This document shows, one piece after another, positions 1 through 8,221 of a stretch of DNA of 64,000 nt (its first letter is position 1; every line of letters starts with the position of its first letter). The DNA comes from Marinimicrobium sp. C6131 (lineage in GTDB: Bacteria > Pseudomonadota > Gammaproteobacteria > Pseudomonadales > Cellvibrionaceae). A program made the translations under genes and the position numbers. The notes beneath the pieces are model-generated. The model did no database searches. It was given only the letters and a program-made list of their open reading frames with translations, and was not told where the DNA came from. The stretch lies in contig NZ_CP110629.1 of the NCBI RefSeq assembly GCF_026153455.1, forward strand, positions 682,001 to 746,000, given 5' to 3'.

Positions 1-101
1 CGTGCCGCATCTTCCACCGGCAGGTGCACGGCGTAGGCCTGCTTGGTCAGTTCGCCGCGGGCATTTTTTTCCCAATGACTCATGAGTTCGCTGACTTTCA
101 T
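1..101 (-). CDS. Small hypothetical protein, N-terminal part only
   Basis: An ATG at 99-101 on the minus strand opens a frame that runs off the left edge after 33 codons. It begins MKVSELMSHWEKNARGEL and continues with a hydrophilic helix and VHLPVEDAA. The style resembles short Pseudomonas-type proteins loosely annotated as pilin-assembly or type 1 pili components, but I cannot confirm this from 33 residues. It is divergent from adk across about 310 bp. No function is assigned. Confidence 0.5.
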   Translation of the reverse strand, partial: MKVSELMSHWEKNARGELTKQAYAVHLPVEDAA

Positions 102-414
102 CGATAAAACCTCATTGCTGGTCAGTGTGGGCGGTCGACCGGACCCCCTCAAATTCAGTATAGAGCAGCTTTTTGCGGCCAGCTAACTCCCGATAGGGAA
201 AAGTGGCCACCCGATGTCGGTTCCGCTACGGAACCTGCCGGTAACGGCTCCTCTATATAAGGAATGTGGGTGAAAGTCGACAAATCAAGGGTTTCCGGGG
301 GCTGATTGTCGCCAAACGGGGCTTATATTGTGCTCCCGGGGCCGTGCGTGTATCGTATGCGGTTTTTCATTGGCCATCAGTCCGCCAATCCGTACTGCTT
401 TAGAGGAGCAACCC
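102..414. other. Divergent intergenic region upstream of adk
   Basis: This 313-bp gap separates the leftward partial gene from adk. No coding frame with a plausible start is seen. A possible sigma70-like box TATATT lies near 332-337, with only a weak upstream -35 match, so the promoter is not called firmly. The adk ribosome-binding site GAGGAG lies at 403-408. Nothing else recognisable. Confidence 0.4.
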
Positions 415-1068
415 ATGAAAGTAATCCTGCTCGGTGCCCCGGGAGCCGGTAAAGGTACCCAGGCTCAGTTGATCATGGATAAGTTCGGTATTCCCCAGAT
501 CTCCACCGGTGATATGTTGCGAGCGGCCGTCAAGGCAGGCACACCCTTGGGTTTGCAGGCAAAAGACATCATGTCGGCGGGCGGTCTGGTGCCGGACGAC
601 CTGATCATCGCCCTGGTAAAAGAGCGTATCAAGGCCCCGGATTGCGCCAAGGGCTTTCTGTTCGACGGTTTCCCCCGCACCATCCCCCAGGCGCAGGCGC
701 TGCTGGATGAGGGGATCAAAATCGATCACGTGATCGAAATCGATGTGGATGATGAAGAAATTGTTTCCCGTCTGGCCGGTCGTCGTGTGCATGAGCCGTC
801 TGGTCGGGTCTATCACATCAACCATCAGCCGCCCAAAGAAGAAGGAGTGGATGATATTACCGGCGAGCCCCTGATTCAGCGCGAAGACGATCGGGAAGAT
901 ACCGTGCGTAAGCGTCTGTCGGTGTATCATGAGCAAACCAAACCGCTGGTCAACTTTTACCGCGACCTGGAAAAATCCGGAAACCCGGACGCACCTCATT
1001 ACACTCGCATTGAAGGTGTCGGCAGCATTGCGGACATTCGCGCACAGCTGGAATCGGTGCTGAAATAA
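415..1068 (+). CDS. adk: Adenylate kinase
   Basis: Interconverts ATP + AMP and 2 ADP in the cytoplasm. The 217-residue protein begins MKVILLGAPGAGKGTQAQ, which holds the P-loop GAPGAGKGT. It continues with the AMP-binding part (ISTGDMLRAAV, FDGFPRT), a LID segment of the long type (RVHEPSGRVYH through ITGEPLIQREDD) and the end of the core. The open frame extends upstream to 328, but the ATG at 415 has GAGGAG 7 bp upstream and gives the family's canonical N terminus. A strong hairpin terminator follows the gene, so it is probably monocistronic. The LID region lacks the four-Cys zinc cluster of Gram-positive enzymes, as expected here. Confidence 0.97.
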   Translation: MKVILLGAPGAGKGTQAQLIMDKFGIPQISTGDMLRAAVKAGTPLGLQAKDIMSAGGLVPDDLIIALVKERIKAPDCAKGFLFDGFPRTIPQAQALLDEGIKIDHVIEIDVDDEEIVSRLAGRRVHEPSGRVYHINHQPPKEEGVDDITGEPLIQREDDREDTVRKRLSVYHEQTKPLVNFYRDLEKSGNPDAPHYTRIEGVGSIADIRAQLESVLK

Positions 1069-1098
1069 GCGAAGAGTCACGTCTCCGTTTTTGCGATT

Positions 1099-1133
1099 GC
1101 ATCAGGGCCCGCTTGCGGGCCCTGATGCGTTTT
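1099..1133 (+). terminator. Rho-independent terminator of adk
   Basis: A perfect 13-bp stem (GCATCAGGGCCCG with its complement) closes a CTTG tetraloop and is followed by GTTTT. It lies 30 bp after the adk stop codon. Confidence 0.85.
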
Positions 1134-1370
1134 AGAGCAATGAAGAATTACCCGCGTTGCATTCCGGCAACACCTGAAACGGTTCAGTTTTACCAAAAAC
1201 GTGATAAAAATTAAAAAAAAGCCGAAAAATCATCAAATAATTTGCTAAAAACTCGCAATGTGGCTAATTTTTACATAGTATTTGTGTGCAGACTGGACGC
1301 ACATAGACTGTGCTCGGTTTATGATTCAACTGATGTGCAAACAACGATACGAAGTTGAGGAGAAACGTTT
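1134..1370 (+). promoter_or_regulatory. AT-rich upstream region of the histone-like gene
   Basis: From about 1195 to 1290 the sequence becomes strikingly AT-rich, with A-tracts and T-tracts, in a GC-rich neighbourhood. It lies directly before the Lys/Ala-rich DNA-binding protein gene. The composition suits a bent promoter, possibly bound by nucleoid proteins. No consensus pair of -35/-10 boxes is convincing, so the exact promoter is not assigned. The ribosome-binding site TGAGGAGA sits at 1356-1363. Confidence 0.45.
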
Positions 1371-2087
1371 ATGGCCAGAGTAGCAAAAAAGCGTAAGGCA
1401 ACTGCCAAACGCGCCACCGCAAAACGCACCACTTCAACCACCAAAACCGTTGACGCGGCCGTGGCAAAAGTGGAAGCGAAAATCGAAAAGCTGCAGAAAG
1501 ATGTTGCTGATCACGCGAAGAAAGTAGAGGCCGCTCGCAAGAAAGCGACCGCGGCAAAGTCGAAAGCCGCTACTTCCAAGCGCGCGGTTGACAAGCGTTC
1601 GGCAAAATCTGCCACCGCAGCGGTCAGCAAGGCCAATGAAAAGGCCAAGGCCGCTCGAGCCAAGGTCGCGGAAGCGCGCGTAGAGCTCGCCAAAGCCAAG
1701 GCGATGGCAACCGCAAAAGCCGCCGCCGAAGCGGCTGAAGCCAAGATTACCGAGTTGCGCGAAAATCTGGCCAAGCGTGCCGAAACCGATCTCGAGAAAG
1801 CCAAGGCTTCCTTCGAGCAGCGCTGGAGAAAGTCCCGCGAGAAAGCGGATGAGCGTAAGGTGAAGGCCGCACGCAAAAAAGCCGCTGCCAAAGCCAAAGC
1901 CGCCGAGAAGAAGGCCAAGGTGAAAATGGCGCAGGTCGAGCGTAAAGCCGCCGCCAAAGCCAAGACGAAAACCAAGAAGAAGGCCACCAAAAAGCGGGCT
2001 ACCGCCAAGCGGACCACCACCGCACCGGCGAAAACCCAGGCTCGCAAGGCGACCGCCAAGCGTGCCGGTCGTCCGCGTAAGAAGTAA
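1371..2087 (+). CDS. AlgP/histone H1-like Lys/Ala-rich protein
   Basis: The 238-residue, extremely basic protein is made mostly of Lys, Ala, Arg and Thr. The N terminus (MARVAKKRKATAKRATAKRT) and C terminus (KKATKKRATAKRTT, ending GRPRKK with an AT-hook-like GRP core) are histone H1-tail-like. The centre (about residues 30-150) is an Ala/Lys/Glu-rich helix likely to form a coiled coil. Such proteins (AlgP/AlgR3 of Pseudomonas) bind DNA non-specifically and shape the nucleoid; any role in exopolysaccharide control here is inference. The start is supported by TGAGGAGA 7 bp upstream. It stands alone, with its own terminator. The low-complexity coding repeats are recombination-prone, so length may vary between strains. 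Confidence 0.85.
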   Translation: MARVAKKRKATAKRATAKRTTSTTKTVDAAVAKVEAKIEKLQKDVADHAKKVEAARKKATAAKSKAATSKRAVDKRSAKSATAAVSKANEKAKAARAKVAEARVELAKAKAMATAKAAAEAAEAKITELRENLAKRAETDLEKAKASFEQRWRKSREKADERKVKAARKKAAAKAKAAEKKAKVKMAQVERKAAAKAKTKTKKKATKKRATAKRTTTAPAKTQARKATAKRAGRPRKK

Positions 2088-2175
2088 GACGCGAGTCAGC
2101 GCCGCTCACTCGTCCAGGGCGGGCCGGGCGGTCGCTTAGGCCAGGCGAAGCCCTGTAAAGGGATCGCCTTTGGTA

Positions 2176-2222
2176 AAAACCCGGAACTCCCGGCCGAAAT
2201 GGACCGGGAGCCGGGTTTTTTT
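2176..2222 (+). terminator. Rho-independent terminator
   Basis: An inverted repeat (AAAAACCCGG and CTCCCGG pairing with CCGGGAG and CCGGGTTTTT) ends in a run of seven T. It lies about 90 bp after the histone-like gene. Confidence 0.85.
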
Positions 2223-2312
2223 CGTTCTGGAGGCTTACGTGAGGTAGATCGATGCACGGCGGGGTGAAATCTGGCAGAATGCGGCGTCTTCTCTCTGGAC
2301 CCACGTGACACT

Positions 2313-3029
2313 ATGACCCGACTTCTTGCCCTCGATACCTCAACCGATGCTTGCTCCGTCGCGCTGCAGGACGGAGAGCGGATCATTTCCCGATTTGAGC
2401 TGGCCGCCAAGAGCCACACCCAGCGTCTGCTTCCGATGGTGGACGAGGTGCTCTCGGAGGCCGGGTTGGCGTTGGCCGACCTGGATGCGCTGGTGTTCGG
2501 TCGCGGTCCCGGGTCATTTACCGGCCTCCGAATCTGTTTGGGGGTGGTTCAAGGGTTGGCGTTTTCGCGGAATTTGCCCGTCGTGGGCGTGTCCACGCTC
2601 GAGGCCATGACGGTCGGTTATTATCGGCGGCATCCCGACCTGGCCAGCGCCTCCACGCCGTTGCTGGTTGCGCTGGATGCGAGAATGCAGGAAGTGTATT
2701 GGACTCTGGTCAAACCCCAATCCGGTGGCGGCGGTGTTGAAACCTTGACCGATGAAGCCGTTTCTCCCCCGGAGCGGGTCGTCGAGCTTGCCGCCGGGCA
2801 CACCGGGGAGGCGGGTTTTTATGGCGTGGGGCCGGGTTGGCACTACCCGGCATTGGAAAAGCTGGCGCCATCGGCGGTGGATATGGACGTACAGCCGGAC
2901 GCCCGCGATATGCTGCCGTTGGGTGCCTTTGCGCTCGCGCAGGGGCAGGCGGTGTCCGCCGAGCAGGCCCGGCCCGTTTACCTGCGCGATGAAATCAGTT
3001 GGAAGAAACGCGAGCGGATTCGTTCCTGA
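2313..3029 (+). CDS. tsaB: tRNA threonylcarbamoyladenosine biosynthesis protein TsaB
   Basis: TsaB is the scaffold partner of TsaD (with TsaE) in making the t6A37 modification of ANN-decoding tRNAs. The 238-residue protein has the ASKHA-fold N terminus LLALDTSTDACSVALQDG, the FGRGPGSFTGLR motif around residues 62-73 and the typical LSTLEAM-like segment (VGVSTLEAMT). The length matches the family. It starts a co-directional run with uppP (26-bp gap) and may be co-transcribed with it. A TsaB next to uppP is not a functional necessity; this is a housekeeping cluster. Confidence 0.95.
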   Translation: MTRLLALDTSTDACSVALQDGERIISRFELAAKSHTQRLLPMVDEVLSEAGLALADLDALVFGRGPGSFTGLRICLGVVQGLAFSRNLPVVGVSTLEAMTVGYYRRHPDLASASTPLLVALDARMQEVYWTLVKPQSGGGGVETLTDEAVSPPERVVELAAGHTGEAGFYGVGPGWHYPALEKLAPSAVDMDVQPDARDMLPLGAFALAQGQAVSAEQARPVYLRDEISWKKRERIRS

Positions 3030-3055
3030 GCCTCATTATAGTCACGGAAAGCGCT

Positions 3056-3856
3056 ATGGACCTGTTGCAGATTGTTTTTCTGGCCCTGATCCAGGGCATT
3101 ACCGAGTTTCTGCCCATATCCAGTTCGGGGCATCTGCTGCTGCCATCGGAGTTGCTGGGTTGGCCGGATCAGGGGCTGGCCTTTGATGTCGCGGTACACG
3201 TCGGCACGCTCAGTGCCGTCGTACTGTATTTTCGCCACAGTCTGGGCGCCATGGCGCGCGACTGGTTGGGGCAGGTGTTTGCCCGTCGCGACAGCACCGA
3301 AGACAGCCAGCTCGCCTGGTATCTGATTCTGGCAACGGTGCCGGCGGCGCTTGCCGGACTGGTGTTTGATGGCGCGATCGAAACCCATCTGCGCTCGGTG
3401 TGGGTGGTGGCGATTACCACGATTGTATTTGGCCTGGCGCTGGGCTGGGCGGACTGGCATGGCGGGCGCGCGAAAACCGTATTGGACATTACCTGGAGAA
3501 CCGCTTTGATCATCGGCCTTGCCCAGGCGCTGGCCCTGATTCCGGGAACCTCCCGCTCCGGCATCACCATAACCGCAGCGCTATTTCTGGGACTCACGCG
3601 AACGGATGCGGCCCGCTTCTCGTTTCTGTTATCGGTGCCGGTGATTGCGCTCAGCGGTGGCTATAAGGCCTTACAGTTGTGGTTGCAGAGCGAGCCGGCA
3701 CCTTGGGGTGAACTCTTGGCAGGCGCGGCTATCGCCGGGGTCAGTGCGTTTGTGTGCATCCACTATTTCATGCACTATATTCGGCAAATTGGCATGATGC
3801 CGTTCGTTGTGTATCGGTTGCTCTTGGGGGCCGCGCTCATCTGGGTGGCGCTTTGA
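3056..3856 (+). CDS. uppP: Undecaprenyl-diphosphatase UppP (BacA)
   Basis: Integral membrane phosphatase that recycles undecaprenyl pyrophosphate to the monophosphate carrier used for peptidoglycan and O-antigen synthesis; confers bacitracin tolerance when abundant. The 266-residue protein has both family signatures: QGITEFLPISSSGHLLL near the N terminus and PGTSRSGITITAALFLG around residues 160-176, within seven or eight hydrophobic segments. The frame is open upstream to 2999 inside tsaB, but the ATG at 3056 gives the canonical MDLLQ start. Follows tsaB closely and precedes apeB by 47 bp. Confidence 0.96.
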   Translation: MDLLQIVFLALIQGITEFLPISSSGHLLLPSELLGWPDQGLAFDVAVHVGTLSAVVLYFRHSLGAMARDWLGQVFARRDSTEDSQLAWYLILATVPAALAGLVFDGAIETHLRSVWVVAITTIVFGLALGWADWHGGRAKTVLDITWRTALIIGLAQALALIPGTSRSGITITAALFLGLTRTDAARFSFLLSVPVIALSGGYKALQLWLQSEPAPWGELLAGAAIAGVSAFVCIHYFMHYIRQIGMMPFVVYRLLLGAALIWVAL

Positions 3857-3903
3857 TTCCCACCCCAAGCCAATCACGCTGTTGTCTCGATTCATTTGGA
3901 TAG

Positions 3904-5232
3904 ATGTCGTTTATGGTTGATCAATCCTCCCAAGCATTCAATCGGGGCCTGCTGGAATTTCTGCAGGCTTCGCCCACGCCGTTTCACGCGGCGGAGAATA
4001 TTGCGGCCCAGTTGACCCAGGCCGGCTTCCAGCCCCTGGTCGAGGGTGAGCGCTGGAGTCTCAAACCCGGTGGCAAGTACTGGGTCATGCGCAATGGCTC
4101 CTCCGTGATTGGTTTCATCTACGGGCGCGAGCCCATGGAGACCGACGGTATCCGGATGGTCGGTGCCCACACCGACAGCCCCTGCCTGAAAGTGAAACCG
4201 CAGCCGGACCTGTCCCGCCAGGGGTATGCTCAGCTTGGCGTGGAAGTGTACGGTGGTGCGCTGTTGGCCCCTTGGTTTGACCGGGACCTGTCCATGGCGG
4301 GGCGCGTCAGCTATCGCGATGGTGAGGGCCGAATCCGCAGCGGTCTGGTGGATTTCAAATTGCCGGTCGCGGTGGTGCCCAGCCTGGCCATTCATCTGGA
4401 CCGGGAAGCCAACCGCCAGCGCAGCATCAACCCGCAGAAAGAATTGCCGCCGCTCCTGCTCAGTGAAATAGATGGCGTGGATCAGCCGTCATTTCGCGAG
4501 CGGCTCAAGGCCCAGTTATTGGCTGAACAACCGTCGCTGACGGTGGATGAGGTGCTGGACTTTGAAATCAGTCTGTACGACACCCAGCCACCGGCATTGA
4601 TCGGCCTGGCCCAGGATTTTCTCGCCAGTGCCCGGCTGGATAACCTGTTGAGCTGCTATGTGGGTCTGCAGAGCCTGCTGAAGGCCGATGACCGGCACAG
4701 CACGCTGTTGGTGTGCAACGATCACGAAGAAGTGGGCAGTGCGTCCGCCTGTGGTGCCAAGGGGCCCATGTTGCAACAGTTTCTGGAGCGTCTGGTGCCC
4801 GAGACGGAAACCCGTATGCGGGTGCTGGATGCCTCCCTGATGATTTCCGCGGACAACGCTCATGGCGTGCACCCGAACTTTGCCGATCGCCATGACGACA
4901 ATCACGGCCCGCGCCTGAACCGGGGGCCGGTGATCAAGGTCAACGCCAACCAGCGATATGCCACCACCAGTGAGAGCAGCGCCCTGTTTCGTGACCTTGC
5001 CGAGCGGGCGGACGTGCCGGTGCAGACCTTTGTCTCCCGGACCGACATGGAGTGCGGCAGCACCATTGGGCCGATCACCTCTGCTGAAGTGGGCGTCAAA
5101 ACCCTGGACGTGGGTGTGCCCACCTTTGCCATGCACTCCATTCGCGAGCTGGCGGGGCGGGACGATGCGGCCTATCTTCATCAGATCCTCAATGAATTCT
5201 ATCGCTACCCGCATCCGCCGGGGCAATCATGA
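3904..5232 (+). CDS. apeB: M18 family aminopeptidase
   Basis: Cytosolic dizinc aminopeptidase (aspartyl/broad-specificity M18 family) that trims N-terminal residues from peptides. In 442 residues the metal and catalytic motifs are clear: VGAHTDSPCLKVKP (His ligand), the ARLDNL segment (Asp), NDHEEVGS (two Glu), ISADNAHGVHPN (Asp) and the C-terminal GVPTFAMHSIREL (His). Length is normal for bacterial M18 enzymes. An internal ATG at 3913 is an alternative start. The stop codon overlaps an upstream ATG of the next gene's frame, and the true downstream start lies 17 bp further, so the two genes are likely co-transcribed. Confidence 0.93.
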   Translation: MSFMVDQSSQAFNRGLLEFLQASPTPFHAAENIAAQLTQAGFQPLVEGERWSLKPGGKYWVMRNGSSVIGFIYGREPMETDGIRMVGAHTDSPCLKVKPQPDLSRQGYAQLGVEVYGGALLAPWFDRDLSMAGRVSYRDGEGRIRSGLVDFKLPVAVVPSLAIHLDREANRQRSINPQKELPPLLLSEIDGVDQPSFRERLKAQLLAEQPSLTVDEVLDFEISLYDTQPPALIGLAQDFLASARLDNLLSCYVGLQSLLKADDRHSTLLVCNDHEEVGSASACGAKGPMLQQFLERLVPETETRMRVLDASLMISADNAHGVHPNFADRHDDNHGPRLNRGPVIKVNANQRYATTSESSALFRDLAERADVPVQTFVSRTDMECGSTIGPITSAEVGVKTLDVGVPTFAMHSIRELAGRDDAAYLHQILNEFYRYPHPPGQS

Positions 5233-5249
5233 CACTAGCAGGAGGAGTT

Positions 5250-5954
5250 ATGTCCGGGAGTTTCTATCGTTCAACGCTGAGGCGAGCGGCCTGGCCACTG
5301 ATGCTTGCGACGGCTTCGATACTGATGGCCGTCAAGGCAGGCGCCAATGGTGGTCACTTTCTGGTTGATGACGCGGCCACGACACCACCACAAACCTGTG
5401 CCCTTGAGACCTGGGTTACGAGAATGGATCCCACCACCCGTGCGACGGTGGCGCCAATGTGCAATATTACTGGTGCCAGCGAGTGGAAGCTCCCACTGGA
5501 GTACAACCTGTCCAATGACGAGCTGACCACCATCGGGCTTGATTACAAGCGGGTGTTGTGGGCTTCGCGCAGTGGCCCGGCGCTGGCCGGCAGTGCGGGA
5601 TTTCGCTACAACCGGGTGACCAGCGAAATGGACACCTACTATCTCAATATTCCCCTGAGTTTCCAGCCCATGGACAGCCTCACGCTGCACCTCAACGGTG
5701 GGGTGGAGCACGATCGGCCACTGGATGACACCTACGCCACCTGGGGCGCGGCGGCGACGTTCAAACCGGTGACCGGACCGATCTGGATTCTGGAGATGTA
5801 TGACAATGATCGCCGTCAGGATCCGATCATTGCCGGCGGCGCGCGAATGAATGTCGGCAGCACCCGCTGGACACTGGACCTGGGCCTGGCCCGTGATACT
5901 CAACTGGACGAGACTGCCTATACGCTGGGGATCAACATTCCCCGTTTGTTTTGA
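5250..5954 (+). CDS. Exported beta-barrel-like hypothetical protein
   Basis: I do not recognise a named family. The 234-residue protein starts with a signal-peptide-like stretch (RRAAWPLMLATASILMAVKAGA) followed by about 195 residues rich in alternating polar and hydrophobic beta-strand patterns (DTYYLNIPLSF, SLTLHLNGGVEH, RWTLDLGLAR, AYTLGINIPRLF). It ends in Phe, a feature of outer-membrane beta-barrels recognised by the Bam machinery. Two Cys in the mature N-terminal part (TCALETW and PMCNIT) could form a disulfide. The start at 5250 is chosen over the in-frame ATG at 5229 because AGGAGGAG lies immediately upstream. It sits between apeB and the cNMP-binding gene and has no clear functional link to either. 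Confidence 0.75.
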   Translation: MSGSFYRSTLRRAAWPLMLATASILMAVKAGANGGHFLVDDAATTPPQTCALETWVTRMDPTTRATVAPMCNITGASEWKLPLEYNLSNDELTTIGLDYKRVLWASRSGPALAGSAGFRYNRVTSEMDTYYLNIPLSFQPMDSLTLHLNGGVEHDRPLDDTYATWGAAATFKPVTGPIWILEMYDNDRRQDPIIAGGARMNVGSTRWTLDLGLARDTQLDETAYTLGINIPRLF

Positions 5955-5974
5955 TTGCACGGTAGAAACGTTCT

Positions 5975-7003
5975 ATGAGTCTCCAACGGGACACTTTACG
6001 GGTTTTTTCCCCTTTCGATCGCCTGTCTGATGAGTACCTGGACAAGGTGCTGGAAAAGGCCGAGTGGGTAGAGATACCCCGCGGCACACTGATCTTTAAA
6101 CGGGGCAAAACCCTGGATGTGCAGCACTATCTGGTATCCGGCCGGGTCGACCTGATCGATGCCCAGTTTCAGAGCAGCAGCCTGGAGGCGGGATCGGACA
6201 ATGCCAGCTTTCCTCTGGCGGATCATTCGCCCACGCAAGTGTCGGCGGTCGCCAAAACGGACGTCGAGCTGATTGTTCTGGAGCGCGACTTTCTGGATCT
6301 GGTGATGGCCTGGAGTCAGAGCGGCGATCACCCCGAGGGTGACAGCAGCGGGGCGGATGATCATGACTGGATGTCCTACCTGCTGGAGTCGCCGCTCTTT
6401 ACTCGCGTACCGCCGGGCCATATTCAGCAACTGTTTGTCCGCTTCGAAGAAATCGACGTCGAAAAAGGCGAATCAATCGTGCGCGAAGGGGAGCCCGGTG
6501 ATTATTTTTATGTGCTCGAGTCCGGGCGCGCTTCGGTAACCGACAAGGCCGGTCGGGTATTGGCGGAATTGGGCGCGGGTTCCTATTTTGGTGAGGAAGC
6601 GCTGGTCGGTGATACGACCCGCAATGCCAATGTCGACATGCTGACCGCCGGGCGGCTGATGCGCCTGGAAAAAGCGGATTTCAAAACCCTGTTGCAGGAG
6701 CCGGTGGTCAAAACCATCCCGGCGTCCGAGTGGGGCGAGCGCTCCGCCTCTTTGGGCGAGTTCGTCATTCTCGATGTCCGTCTGGTGGTGGAGCGGCGTT
6801 TCGGTAAGCTGGAGGGCAGCCGCAATCTTCCGCTCGGACAGCTGCGCGGTGCTTTGGGCGAGCTGGACAAATCGACCGCGTATGTCGTTTCCGATGATGC
6901 CGGGCGACGCAGCGATGTCGCCGTGCAGTTGCTGGCCCAGGCGGGCCTGGAGGTCTACCTGCTTACAGACGCGGCTCAGTTGCACGGTCAGTCGCTCAAC
7001 TGA
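5975..7003 (+). CDS. Tandem cyclic-nucleotide-binding protein with degenerate rhodanese domain
   Basis: The 342-residue cytoplasmic protein has two cNMP-binding (CAP_ED) domains, about residues 10-105 and 130-240 (second one with GEPGDYFYVLESGRA and AGSYFGEEALVGDTTRNA), followed by a rhodanese-like domain (about 245-335). In the rhodanese active-site loop the catalytic Cys position is Ser306 (VVSDDAGRRS), so sulfurtransferase activity is unlikely. No helix-turn-helix is visible, so this is probably a sensor or scaffold rather than a CRP-type regulator. Its stop codon overlaps the start of the following glycosyltransferase gene (TGATG), implying translational coupling. The ligand is unknown; conservation of the phosphate-binding cassette is better in the second domain. 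Confidence 0.85.
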   Translation: MSLQRDTLRVFSPFDRLSDEYLDKVLEKAEWVEIPRGTLIFKRGKTLDVQHYLVSGRVDLIDAQFQSSSLEAGSDNASFPLADHSPTQVSAVAKTDVELIVLERDFLDLVMAWSQSGDHPEGDSSGADDHDWMSYLLESPLFTRVPPGHIQQLFVRFEEIDVEKGESIVREGEPGDYFYVLESGRASVTDKAGRVLAELGAGSYFGEEALVGDTTRNANVDMLTAGRLMRLEKADFKTLLQEPVVKTIPASEWGERSASLGEFVILDVRLVVERRFGKLEGSRNLPLGQLRGALGELDKSTAYVVSDDAGRRSDVAVQLLAQAGLEVYLLTDAAQLHGQSLN

Positions 7004-8139
7004 TGCGCGTCCTGCTCCTGTCCGGATACGATGCCCCCAGTCATCGTCGATGGCGGGAGCAACTGGCCGCCCGGTACCCGGATTGGCAGTGGACACAGTT
7101 GAGTCTGCCCCCGCGTCACTTCAAGTGGCGCATGCGCGGCAGCGGTTTTCTCTGGGCGTTTGAGCAGGCGCACTGTCTGCGTGAACCCTACGATCTATTG
7201 ATTGCCACCTCGATGGTGGACCTGTCGGCTCTGCGCGGATTGGTGCCCGAAGTCGCGCGCATTCCCACCCTGGTTTACTTTCACGAAAATCAGTTTGCCT
7301 ACCCCCAGCGCAAGCAACAGCGGGCCAATGTCGAACCTCAGCTAATCAACCTGTACACGGCCCTGTGCGCCGACCAGGTGGCGTTCAATTCCGATTACAA
7401 CCGGCAGACCTTTCTCACCGGGGTGGCGGACCTGCTAGCGCGGTTGCCGGATCGAGCGCCGGATACCGTTCTGGCACAGCTGCACGCCCGCAGTCGGGTG
7501 CTGCCCATACCGATCGAGCGCAACTGCTTTGTGCCGGACCGGGCACCAGAGGATGGCCCTCTGACCCTAATCTGGAACCACCGTTGGGAATACGACAAAG
7601 CGCCGGATCGGCTGCTCAATGGTCTGCGCCGTTTTTTCGAACTGTGTCCGGAGGGAAAAGCCGGCGAGCCGCCGATTCGCGTGCACGTGGTTGGGCAGCA
7701 GTTCCGCCAGCAACCGCCGGCTTTTGAGGCCCTGAAGTCCCTGCTGGACGCTCACGGCGCCGGGGGCGCCTGGGGTTATGTGGAGAGTCGGGAAGCCTAC
7801 GGCCGCCTGCTGGCCGAGAGCCATGTGGTGCTGTCCACAGCGTTGCATGACTTTCAGGGTTTGTCGGTACTGGAAGCGGTGGCGGCGGGCTGTCGCCCCC
7901 TGGTGCCGGATCGTGAAGCCTATCCGGAGTGGTTTGCGCCCGATTACCGTTACCTGAGCGATCCGGAAAATCCCGAGCTTGAAGCCCAGGCGTTTGCGGA
8001 GCGGTTACTGAGTTGGTGTCGGGCGCGGGTCCAGGGCGAATGGCTTGCTGTGCCAGATATCGATTTTCTGCATGAGCGGCGCTGGCATCCGGTCTATCGG
8101 GATGAGCTGATCGCACTCGCGCGGACCTCAAAAATCTGA
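7003..8139 (+). CDS. DUF3524 glycosyltransferase, probable tRNA-queuosine mannosyltransferase
   Basis: The 378-residue protein begins MRVLLLSGYDAPSHRRWREQ and holds TLVYFHENQFAYPQ, the N-terminal motif of the DUF3524/GTDC1 family, then a GT4-like C-terminal half (WNHRWEYDKAPD, SREAYGRLLAESHVVLSTALHDFQGLS, VLEAVAAGCRPLVP). Human GTDC1 is known as the tRNA-queuosine beta-mannosyltransferase; the same reaction in bacteria is an inference from homology. The start overlaps the previous stop by one base. The family motif and length are intact. Its fixed neighbour, the cNMP/rhodanese protein, may be a functional partner. Confidence 0.85.
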   Translation: MRVLLLSGYDAPSHRRWREQLAARYPDWQWTQLSLPPRHFKWRMRGSGFLWAFEQAHCLREPYDLLIATSMVDLSALRGLVPEVARIPTLVYFHENQFAYPQRKQQRANVEPQLINLYTALCADQVAFNSDYNRQTFLTGVADLLARLPDRAPDTVLAQLHARSRVLPIPIERNCFVPDRAPEDGPLTLIWNHRWEYDKAPDRLLNGLRRFFELCPEGKAGEPPIRVHVVGQQFRQQPPAFEALKSLLDAHGAGGAWGYVESREAYGRLLAESHVVLSTALHDFQGLSVLEAVAAGCRPLVPDREAYPEWFAPDYRYLSDPENPELEAQAFAERLLSWCRARVQGEWLAVPDIDFLHERRWHPVYRDELIALARTSKI

Positions 8140-8221
8140 CCGTCGGGTGCAAAACCGGTGTTTCAGCCTGTATCATAGCGGCCTTTCGTTCCCACCACTG
8201 AACAGCGATACGATAACGATC

